DNA from: Blastomyces gilchristii SLH14081
Taxonomy: Eukaryota > Ascomycota > Eurotiomycetes > Onygenales > Ajellomycetaceae
Direction: 5' to 3'
Assembly (NCBI RefSeq): GCF_000003855.2
Contig: NW_003101678.1
Location: forward strand, 2,948,803 to 3,012,802
DNA: 64,000 nt
Of the stretch, positions 24,901 through 34,156 are shown piece by piece. Positions within the stretch are counted from its first letter, which is position 1, and every line of letters starts with the position of its first letter. The position numbers and the translations under genes were made by a program. The notes below the pieces were generated by a model. It was not told the DNA's origin and made no database searches. It saw only the letters and a list, made by a program, of their open reading frames with translations.

Positions 24901-26993
24901 TCAATATCTCTCTGCTAATGATATTTAACTCTGATTATATGATAGTTATTGAAGCTGATTTCTCCAGCTACATAACAGAAGAAGTGATATTGTAATATAA
25001 TGATGAAGATGTTCTATGATCATGTATTTTCATATCTAAGAAACTGAGTCTCACTGAATGCAATTATGAGATCTATGACAAGAAACTTCTTGTGATTGTA
25101 CACTGTCTAGAAGAATGAGACTCTGAACTCTGAAGTGTCTCTGAATTTGAGATAATCACAGATTATAAGAATTTTAAATACTTTATAACAATCTGTAAAC
25201 TCACTGAATGACAGATATAATGATCTGAGTTCTTAAGCTGCTTTCATTTTACAATACACTATCATCTCAGCAGTTAGAACTTGATGATATATACTCTCTC
25301 ATGATGAGAGTAAGATATGCCTTTCAATGTAACAGACATCTGTTGAATGAACTGAGAACACTGACTTCTAGATCTGAAGATATTAGTTGATTAAGATGAA
25401 ATAACTCATAATACTATACATACTTCTCTGATTAGAACACTCTCTCTCTGAACTGTTATTAACACTGACACTGACACTGATACTGACACTGATATCTTGA
25501 CTTCTCTCAAATCTACACTGAATGAATTATGACATATAACAGCTTAAACTGATGAACTTCTTCAAGTACTCACTGAAGCAGTATGTCAAGAAGCACTCTG
25601 ATTTCTCTCAGAACTATATATAAGAATCAACATCTCTGAATACTCAATCAATGACAATAATACTCTATAGTTTTATAAATAATGTTAAGTCTCTCACTCT
25701 GAACTCTTATACACTCAGATAATGCAAGAGATGCATGATTTATATATAACTAGTTATTCAGATTATAAATAACTATATTAAATAATCTCTCAGAAGTTCT
25801 ACTGATCTGAGATATTAAACAGTATTAGATATTTTATCAGAAACTGTAACTGTTGTTTCTCTATCATCTTATGAAAGAACTGTAGAAAAGGTCTGCTGAA
25901 ACTGCTTAATATCTCTGATAGAATCTGATAAGATGTGATAATTGACTTCACTGTTGATCTCTCTGAGAGTAAGAACTGTAGAAATGTTCTGATTATTATA
26001 AACTGATTAAGTAAGAGTGTAATATTGAAACTCTGTAATAAGATGAATACTGAACAAGTCACTGAAGCTTTTCTAAGAAGCTTATTCTATTAAATACATG
26101 AATTACTGAGATCTATAGTATTGAATTAAGACTGTTAATTCATGAGCACTCTCTGAACAAGAATCTGTCAAGTTCTTAAGATTATATACTGTTTGTTAAC
26201 TGTCTATTACTCTGAGATTGATAATACATTAGAATGAATAATTCAGACTGTAAAGAATTATCTTTATAAGTTCTGCAATTACTTATAAGATAATTGATAT
26301 GATCTTCTTCTACACACAGAGATTGCTATCAATGATTGAGATGCTGTTTTAACAGATATAAGCTCATTCTTTCTTATATATGATTATTACATGAAAGTGT
26401 TAAATCTTCTAGAGATTATACAGTTCACACTGAATCTCTGCAGTTCAATTCAGATTACTGATAATATAGTAATAAAACTCTGAGATATCTGTGATTAGAT
26501 AGAAGTCTTTATAATAAGCACTAAACAGAATTAAGAAGATTGAATTAATATTCACTGAGATCTCACTGAACAATATAAGATAGAAGATCTAATATAATTG
26601 AATCTTAAGAATATATGAATTATATACTCATCTTACATACTGAATTATCATTATACAAAGTATAAAGTGATAGAAGTTCTAGATAGTTATAACTACTGTC
26701 TTAATATATTATCAGAGATTCATGATGTCTTTTATACAAGCTTGCTCTATTATACTGTCACTGATCTATTCTCTTCTCAACTGACTTCTGAGTGACAGTC
26801 ACCAGGCATCATAGAAGAAGATAATGAGCTTGAGTGAGAGATTGAGAATATTCTTGATAAGAGACTCTGCAGCTGTGACTGACAATATCTCATGAAATGA
26901 ATTAAGTATGATTGTCTAATCTGAACTCTGAGTTCTGTATTATCTGAAACAGCAGCTCTTGACTGATGAGAACTGCTTCTGAAAAGAAGAGAC
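22000..26993 (+). pseudogene. Decayed gag-pol of the chromovirus element
   Basis: A zinc knuckle remnant at 23136-23177 reads C-x2-C-x4-Y-x4-C, with the His changed to Tyr (a C-to-T change). The protease is seen in 23366-23665 (VMTDSGLCHYIMI, then DNLDYNLMLEL). From about 24,120 one frame (0 mod 3) carries RT (IKLD at ~24,315; catalytic YxDD as YLND at 24504-24515, one Asp changed to Asn), RNase H ([28 protein letters not shown]), an integrase region and a C-terminal chromodomain (EIENILDKRL...QYLMK*IKYDC...LSETAALD) at ~26,838-26,990. The frame holds for about 2.9 kb while stops appear mainly at expected Trp, Arg and Gln codons, so decay was by substitution rather than indels. The gag start is not recognisable. 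Confidence 0.88.
26981..26992 (+). other. Polypurine tract before the 3' LTR
   Basis: GAAAAGAAGAGA lies four to five bases before the 3' LTR, at the place expected for plus-strand DNA priming in LTR elements. Confidence 0.7.
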
Positions 26994-26996
26994 TAA

Positions 26997-27306
26997 TGTG
27001 ATAAGCTGCATCTGATCAATTATATAGACTATTCTGTTACACTTCACAGATTTCAATTGCTTTATTCTTGAACATGTATGCTCTGATTCTCAGTCATTCT
27101 CAATCGCTGATTCTTGACTATTATGAACATGTATAGATTCTTCCGCTCTGAAGCTTCACTGCATACATTATCACATACACATATAAATATTCACTTCAAT
27201 TGCTGATTCTCACACTTTCTCTTTCTTTTTCTTCTCTAACATTTTTCTCTTTATTATATAAGATCTATCAATATCATATCAATCTATTCAGTATAGGCCT
27301 CTTACA
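26997..27306 (+). repeat. 3' LTR (310 bp), heavily CpG-depleted
   Basis: Same length and collinear with the 5' LTR but with many C-to-T and G-to-A differences concentrated at former CG sites. It keeps only about two CG sites (AATCGCTG and TTCCGCTCT), and at those two the 5' LTR has A instead of G. Confidence 0.93.
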
Positions 27307-27311
27307 GATAC
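27307..27311 (+). repeat. 5-bp target-site duplication, right copy (GATAC)
   Basis: Matches 21573-21577 exactly. Confidence 0.9.
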
Positions 27312-28831
27312 TATGATAATCTGATACTGACTTAAGTCTCATATGTATTGACTCTTGCAGTTTATTATATCTTTCACTACATTACATTCTACTTTTTTCT
27401 TTGAGAGATCACAGCTAATATATTAATATGAACATACTTACACATCTCTTATCTACTTATAACAGCTCTGATAATGATGATATTAATAATGCTGTTGAGA
27501 ATGAAGATAAGTGTGATAGCTATAGCCTGACTCTGTGTATGTAGTATATATATAATCTTTTTCAATAAGATGATGTTGATGCTTCTCTTTTCTAGGCTGA
27601 ATGTTTATTTCAGCAGTATTTAATTGATATCTATATGAATATTAATGAACAGCAGCTGAATTAAGTCTGCACTTATTAATCAGAAATCTATGCAGATTAA
27701 TATAGTAATCTGTGTGATACTATACAGACAGATAATACAGACTATGAGTAGCTTAATCACTATATGATATTATCTGCTTCTTATATAGACAGTGAATATT
27801 TTATATATAAACTATTTCAGAATTCTATGATGATTATTTTCAACTATAGATACTTAATTCTTTTCATTATATTCACAGTTAATTCTGAATAAAAGAAGGT
27901 TATCTGTAAGTTACTCTCTAATCAGACTGCAGTGAACTGTCTAGATTTGATTATATATGTTTTTATAATGAAGATTTTTCATTTTCTTAATATTCTCAAA
28001 TCTGAACAGCTGTTTGAGCTGATGTTAATCAGAGTATGAATAATTAAATATCAAAAATGTGAACTGTCTCATATACATCTATTAATCTGACTAGAGAACT
28101 CTGAGCAGTTTTTACAGTCTGAGATAATTGATAAGATTATATCTGCAGAGCTGTTAAGCACTGCTGAGAATACAGACAGATTGAGTGAATTAATCTGTAA
28201 ATTTATAATTCATAATTTATGTAATACTGATAAGATGAGTCTCTGTTACAAGAATGACAGATGTATAAAATATTTCTTCAAAACTTTTCAGAGTGCTACA
28301 GCTATTGAAGAGAATAACTATTCTCTATATAGACAGTAGTATAATTCATCCATCTTCTTTAAACATACTATTAATAACAGTGAGATTATAATTGACAACT
28401 GATGAGTTATTTCATACAATCTCTATCTTATCTGTATATATAAAGCTTATATAAATGTTGAGATCTGTATCTCTATTGAAGTTATTAAATATATCAATAA
28501 ATACATCTATAAGAGCCTGAATCACACTACTCTTCATATCATTGACTTCAATGATGAGATTAATATTCAACTGCATAGATGTTATATCAGCTTAACTGAG
28601 ACTGTATAATGTATATTTGTGTTTCATATACATCAGAAGTTTTCATCTGTTAAGATGTTATTTATTTATCTATCAGACTGTTAGATAATTTACTTCTCTG
28701 AATCTGAATATAAAGATTATAAATGTATGACTGATTATTTAATAAATAACATATCTAAGTTCATGATATTCTTTGTCTACAACTGTTCATATTTGAATAC
28801 TCAGTATCTCTATCAAGAATTTCTCTGTCAT

Positions 28832-28931
28832 NNNNNNNNNNNNNNNNNNNNNNNNNNNNNNNNNNNNNNNNNNNNNNNNNNNNNNNNNNNNNNNNNNNNN
28901 NNNNNNNNNNNNNNNNNNNNNNNNNNNNNNN
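28832..28931. other. Assembly gap of 100 N
   Basis: Exactly 100 N inside the Helitron coding remnant; such a round number usually marks unknown length, so frame continuity across it carries no weight. Confidence 0.99.
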
Positions 28932-29837
28932 CAGTTGATTATCTATCTCATCTCAGTTTATATAATGATGAGATATTCTTTTTACAGCTGCTTCTTATTA
29001 ATATACATAATTCTCTGAGCTTTGAGACTCTGTGAACAGTGTATGATATTTACTACTCTACATTTCATATAGTATATTAAATACTTGATCTTCTGTATAA
29101 TAATAATAAGTGAATTATTACATTTGAATCTGCTATTGTATTTACAACTGCTCACTGCATGTAATCAGTATTTATCACTGTATTAATTTATAAGAATGTT
29201 GCAGATTCATCTGTTCTCTGAGTATATTTCTATTATACTCTTTATAATAATCTTTTATATCAACTGTATCAGATAAATTCAGACTGTATTAATAATACTT
29301 CTTTAGAAGATTTATATTATAACTATAATCTGTTTCTTATTCAGCAGCTTCTGCATGAGTTTAATAAGACTCTTACAGACTTCAATCTGTCTATATACAA
29401 CTCTGTATGAAATAATCTTACTAAAAACTAACTACTTTTTGAGAAGTAGAACTACAATCTTATAGAGAAAATCATCACTGTGAATACTCTGCAGATACAG
29501 TTGAATAATAATTAATATTATATATATAATTCAATTCTGATTATAATAGAATTATAGTTATCTTACTATTTTATACAGAGTTCAAATGATACTAATAAAA
29601 CATTTCTTTACAGAGCTCTCTATAGCTATCTATATACAGGTGAAAAAACAGTTCTTTATATAACTTTCTCTGATATTGCAGCTGTTCTTTTATTATATAA
29701 TAGAACAGCTCACTCATATTTTATTATCTTAATTGAATTGAATGCAGATTCTATATCAAAGATAACTGTTTACAGTGAACTGAGCTATCTACTACAGACT
29801 GTGAATTTAATTATTTAAAATAAGACTCTTATACAGT

Positions 29838-29850
29838 ACTACTATTATAT
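29838..29850 (+). repeat. 13-bp target-site duplication of the SINE, left copy
   Basis: ACTACTATTATAT directly before the SINE; an exact second copy lies at 30224-30236. Confidence 0.93.
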
Positions 29851-30223
29851 GTCCCCGGTGGCCGAATGGTTAATGCGGCCACCCGGTAGCGCCTTGGCGT
29901 GGGAAACCAAGGCGCGTGGGTTCGAAACCCGCAGGGGATACATTAAATCCGGAACTCAAGCACCTCAGGTTTCTAATAAATACAGAGGTGTACAAATCGC
30001 TCCAATGAATTGCTCTATGTTCCTGGGCTGGGAAGTTATTATTGCATGTATCTAATTGTCACTCCTTTGTATTTTCCTATGTTCTTGTTATCTTGGCGTG
30101 GTCTCAACACCTGTATTTCCTCCTGTATAATCAACACTTAACCTGTATTTAACATCACGCAAGGACTCATTATAAGCTCCGCTTGCATATGAGTATAATG
30201 AAAGAATAATAATAATAATAATA
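29851..30223 (+). mobile_element. tRNA-derived SINE, 373 bp
   Basis: The head is tRNA-like: GTCCCC at the start pairs with GGGGAT at 29934-29939; an A box TGGCCGAATGG lies at 29859-29869 and a B box GGTTCGAAACC at 29919-29929, with a perfect T-arm (GTGGG TTCGAAA CCCGC). Between them a 9-bp stem GCGCCTTGG/CCAAGGCGC (29889-29915) closes a 9-base loop, unlike a normal anticodon arm. A ~280-bp unrelated body follows and ends in an (AAT)n tail. Flanking 13-bp duplications prove insertion. CG sites are intact, in contrast to the surrounding Helitron, so it arrived after or escaped the decay. SINE plus one duplication is 386 bp (2 mod 3), matching the helicase frame change from 2 to 1 mod 3. Confidence 0.93.
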
Positions 30224-30236
30224 ACTACTATTATAT
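30224..30236 (+). repeat. 13-bp target-site duplication of the SINE, right copy
   Basis: Exact copy of 29838-29850, directly after the (AAT)n tail. Confidence 0.93.
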
Positions 30237-31254
30237 GAAGATTATTAATCATCTTCTTCAAGATTTATATTTATCAGATAAGCTTTTTAATAATATCTCT
30301 ATTATATTTAATAATAATTTTACACAAACTCTGTCTATTATATTATATAATAGTCATGCTGCAGTTGTTACAGCTTGTCTGTAGTATTTATATATATAAC
30401 AGTGATTAACTGTACTATACTTGATAAGAAATATAAGACTTACTGTAAATGATAACAATATGATATTTATAAATTGACTTGATTAAATATTATATAATTC
30501 AGACTGTATTAACTGTATTAATCTTTTATTATATATTTATTAGACTGCTAATATCAGTGTACTATATAAGAGAGTGTTTTCTACAGCTGAATTTAGAACT
30601 GTAGTGATTTACTCTGATTTCTTTGAAAGCTGTGTTATTCTCACTGTATTAAATCAGAATATATTCTGTATTAATAAATGAGTTATAACAGTTATATCAG
30701 AGAATATTCATATATTCTATACTACAGACATAACTTATACAGATGATCTGACTCTGAACTGTGAGAAGTTCTCTTATAAATATCTGACTGCTATTAACTG
30801 TTCAGCTCTGTTATTATCTATATTAAGATTAAAAGTAAGTACTTCTGTCATACTTCTGTATAATCTTCAGCTGTCTGAAGAGCTCTGTAATAATATAAGA
30901 ATAATTATACAGTAAATAATAATCTGTTTACTTGAGATAAAGATTATATCTGATATGTATAAGAGTTCAGTTTATATACTATTACAGATTGATCTATATA
31001 CTCAATCTGTTAAGATTTTATTTAATATAACTTACTATCAGTTTCTGATTTATTCATGCTTTATAATAATAATTAACAAGTCTCAGAGACAGTCTCTTTC
31101 TACTATTAATATTAATCTCAGAAACTCTGTATTCTTATATAATCAGCTGTATATTATACTTTCTTAAACTACAGATATCAGTCAGTTGACTGTTCTGCTG
31201 AATGAGAATAATAAGAGATATATATTAAATAAGATATATTCAGAGATTCTATAG

Positions 31255-32720
31255 TTTCTTAATTAATTCTTCTACTACTACTGTTTTTTCTTCATTATCT
31301 ATAGAATATCATTTTCAGATGTTAAAATAGAGATCTTTGAACATATAAAAAACTATTATTTTAAATTAATACTAACTATTAAAAAAAGAAAGAAGTAATA
31401 ATATCTTATCAGACTTATACAGTCTACTCATATCATTCTCTATTTTTTAAATTTTTTAATTAAAGCTGTAATATCTGTAAAGATACTCTATTAACTGAGC
31501 TGAGTTATTCATAACAGACTTACAGTCTTATTCTACTTTCTATATAAATACTTTATCTCAAAAGCTAGTGTATCTCTGTCTATAGCTGTAATAACTTTAA
31601 CTTTATAATCTTACTATTACTTATCTCATCATTCTTCTCTTTATTCTTCAGAGTTATAAATATCATCTATTTCTTTTTAACTGAATTGAATAGCTTAGTT
31701 ATCTGATCTGACTTTATACTGACAGTCTGCTTCTTTCTCTTTCTCTTTTTCTTCTTATTCTTCTCTATAGTAATTATATTAATGAAGATAGTGATCTGCT
31801 AATTCTCTGTTATTTATATATCAGTATATATATTTTATATATATATTTTACTAATAAATTTATATACTGTAGAAATAATTCATTACTTATCAGACTATAA
31901 GCTACAGTATTTACTCAGTGAATTATAGTAATAATTTATACAGACTCTCTTTAATATATCAGAGATTATAATATACTTAATAAATGAATTATAACTCTTC
32001 TTATATAAACTGTATAATAGAGTGATTTTAATATCACAGCTGTGAATAAGTACTGATTCTATATTTATTATTCTTTTTAACTGAGACTCAAAATTCTTCT
32101 TATATAGTATTATATCTCTTTTAAGCTTTATCTCTTACAGCTGTACAATAATCTCACTGCTGTTCTTAATAATCTATTCTATCAGCAGCTATAGTCTATA
32201 TTCAGACATTTATATATTGACAGACTGCTGGTATGACTGCTGAAAGATGAGTATAGATGAGTTGACAGACTGCTGAAACTGCTGAGAATGAGATAAGAGT
32301 AGATTGATAAGTAATACAGACTGCTAAGTCTCTAGAGCTTACTGAGCTTGCTCTGCACTATTATTAGCTATAATTTCATCATTTCTAAGCTGTTTTTTTT
32401 TGATTTTTTAATAGTTCTCTACTTATATTCAGTCATTTTATCTGCTTTGATATTTTGAGAATTGATAGATGTAAATTGTGACATTTCAAATACTTACTAT
32501 TTAATTATAATTACTATATTCTCTACATGAGCTGTCTGATATTTAATTATATCTCACTTAAAGCTTCTACATTTACTCTACAATACTACTACAGTGTTAT
32601 TCATCTTTTTCATCTATGTGATTGTTCTCTATTAACATATTAACAGCTGTGAATTATATGAAATTCATCTATACAAGTCATGTGCAGTTGTTCATATCTC
32701 ATTATATTCATCTGAGAGAT
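31255..32720. other. CpG-poor DNA after the Helitron helicase, unidentified
   Basis: About 1.5 kb of AT-rich sequence of the same style as the rest of the block, with no reading frame I can name on either strand. It could be the Helitron 3' region, a second Helitron-borne gene on the minus strand, or another decayed element. Confidence 0.4.
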
Positions 32721-32724
32721 TAAA

Positions 32725-32775
32725 CAGCGCGTTTTTCAAGCTGAATAAGCGAGCGCAAGCGAGCGATTGAGGCTT
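32725..32775. repeat. CpG-rich patch at the right edge of the transposon block
   Basis: CAGCGCGTTTTTCAAGC followed by AAGCGAGCGCAAGCGAGCG, a short direct repeat of GCGAGCG, then a TTA repeat. CG dinucleotides reappear here after kilobases of near absence. CAAGC and GCTTG at the ends can pair. Confidence 0.5.
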
Positions 32776-33072
32776 GTTATTATTATTATTATTTACACAA
32801 TCACAATCTCATTACAATTCCATCTCTCATCTCATCATTTATTATTATTATTATTATTAGCCTCTACTCTGTAGTAGGTAGTTATAATAACTGAGCCAAA
32901 TCACTTCCACCTGGGAAATAGAAAATACTAACAATTTGAATCAATAAAAATAGTCCTGTCACTTCTGTGGGGTCAGGTTGTTTTTTGATGTTGTTTTTTG
33001 TTTTCATCATCACAAGGCAACTCAACACATAATAAGAATGCACTTTTTCACTTGCAGTAAATCTGTAGTTAG

Positions 33073-33126
<54 letters not shown>

Positions 33127-33885
33127 TTATCTCTTTTCATTGCTTACCTTTTTCTGCCTGCTCTTCCAGTGTCACAGTGATTAAGGGGTTGTTTACTCTT
33201 CAGTCCTTGCTTGGTGGTTGATTGCAGACTAGCATCATATTATATTATATAACATAACATACATACACACATACACACACTCTCTCTCTGTTTCCTGGCC
33301 AGCTGCTGACTCGCGATGCTTGTTTTTGGCTTGTCTGGCTTTGATGATTTTTCATTTCCCATTTTCCATTTTCCATGCACCAGCACCAGCACCAGCACCA
33401 GCACTTCTAATTTCTATTTTTATTTATTCTTTTTTTGTGTTATCTTCTAGCGCGCTTTTGTTTCCTTTTTTCCCACACACCTCTTATTAGTTAGTTAGTT
33501 AGTTACCTCTTCCCTTTTTTTCCCTCTTGAAGTAGTTAACTAACTAACATACAGATGGATATATTCTGTTGAAATCCTTCTTTCTTGTCTTTTCACTCAC
33601 CACAAGTTTGCGCTTCGACAACGTTCGAACATCTGAGGAAAAATACACACACAATACACACACATACACACTCTCTCTCTATATACTATTTTCAACCCAG
33701 CAGCAACCTCGCCGCAGTGGCGAACGAAGGTGGTCCCGTCCATGAGAGCTGTGTGTTTGCTCTCTCTCCCTCTCTGCATAAACAAAGGCATTGATTGATT
33801 GACTCTTGTCTCTGTCTCTGTCTCTGTCTCTGTCTCTGTCTCTGTCTCTGTGCTTGTGCTTTCTGTTTGCCGAACTGCCACAGCT
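32776..33885. other. Intergenic, microsatellite-rich
   Basis: Holds (TTA)n near 32,780 and 32,840, (GT)n-(GA)n at 33,073-33,119, (CCAGCA)n at 33,380-33,403 and (TCTCTG)n at 33,805-33,851. The region probably contains the promoter and leader of the next gene; no other gene is seen. Confidence 0.55.
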
Positions 33886-34125
33886 ATGGGTAAGGAACGA
33901 CAATGGGACGACGGCAGCCATCAGAACAGGCCTACGGAGACAAAGAATTATTATGCAGGGCAGCAGCAGCAGGAGCAGGAGCAGATAAGTGCAGCACTGC
34001 ATGCAGAGATGTGCTACTCCCCGCCTATGGCTGCGAGGGGTCGCGGGGATGATGAGCAGGTTGGTGGTTTTATTTATTTTTATTTACTTTTCTGTCTAGA
34101 TTTGTTTGGCGGGGTTTTCGTTTTT

Positions 34126-34156
<31 letters not shown>

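Larger units (their letters stand above)
21578..27306 (+). mobile_element. Ty3/gypsy chromovirus-type LTR retrotransposon, 5,729 bp, nested in the Helitron
   Basis: A structurally complete element: two 310-bp LTRs with TGTG...ACA ends (21578-21887 and 26997-27306), a purine tract GAAAAGAAGAGA before the 3' LTR, and a perfect 5-bp target duplication GATAC. The order of the coding remnants (zinc knuckle, protease, RT, RNase H, integrase region, chromodomain) is that of Ty3/gypsy chromoviruses. Element plus one duplication is 5,734 bp (1 mod 3), matching the Helitron frame change from 1 to 2 mod 3 across it. No primer-binding site is clear after the 5' LTR (ctagaaaaacattc). Confidence 0.95.
20905..31254 (+). 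pseudogene. Helitron Rep/helicase gene, decayed and twice interrupted
   Basis: Remnant of the rolling-circle Rep/helicase polyprotein of a Helitron. Before the first insertion (codon positions = 1 mod 3) I read an N-terminal segment like SELHELFNNNTADIKYF. After it (2 mod 3) come FQQYLIDIYMNI, the Helitron_like_N segment SHIHLLI (from a PHMHLL-like motif), then DKIISAELLSTAENTD and AIKYINKYIYK-like text at ~28,140-28,510. Past the N gap lie LYQINSDCINNTSLED and a Walker A remnant SNDTNKTFLYRAL at ~29,580. After the second insertion (1 mod 3) come the late helicase motifs, with YQF...INKSQRQS and YIILS near 31,025-31,165. The reading is broken by many in-frame stops, mostly TGA/TAA/TAG at expected Arg, Trp or Gln codons. 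Start uncertain; non-functional. Confidence 0.85.
20059..32720 (+). mobile_element. AT-rich transposon block: decayed Helitron with nested insertions
   Basis: A 12.7-kb island in which CG dinucleotides are nearly absent except in the 5' half of one LTR and in the SINE. The outer element is a Helitron recognised by its Rep and helicase remnants. The exact ends are not proven: a candidate 5' terminus is the TC at 20059 (ATTA|TCTCTCTATATA), fitting the A|TC rule, but I could not fix a CTRR 3' end. The coding remnant ends at 31254. From 31255 to 32720 the DNA shares the same CpG-poor style without recognisable coding. Confidence 0.75.

Noticed and set aside
28727..29035. 102-residue frame across the N gap as an intact gene
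   Set aside because: It is part of the Helitron remnant and its continuity depends on an arbitrary 100-N spacer.
29851..29939. Functional tRNA gene
   Set aside because: The central stem has a 9-base loop and no normal anticodon arm, and a long body with (AAT)n tail and 13-bp duplications follow, so a SINE fits.
29849..30055. Open frame starting MSPVAEWLMRPPGSALAWETKARGFE
   Set aside because: It translates the tRNA-like head of the SINE; A and B boxes and target duplications explain the sequence better than a protein.
20059..32720. Mitochondrial or organelle origin of the AT-rich block
   Set aside because: The block codes decayed Helitron and retrotransposon proteins and is CpG-depleted, typical of mutated nuclear repeats.
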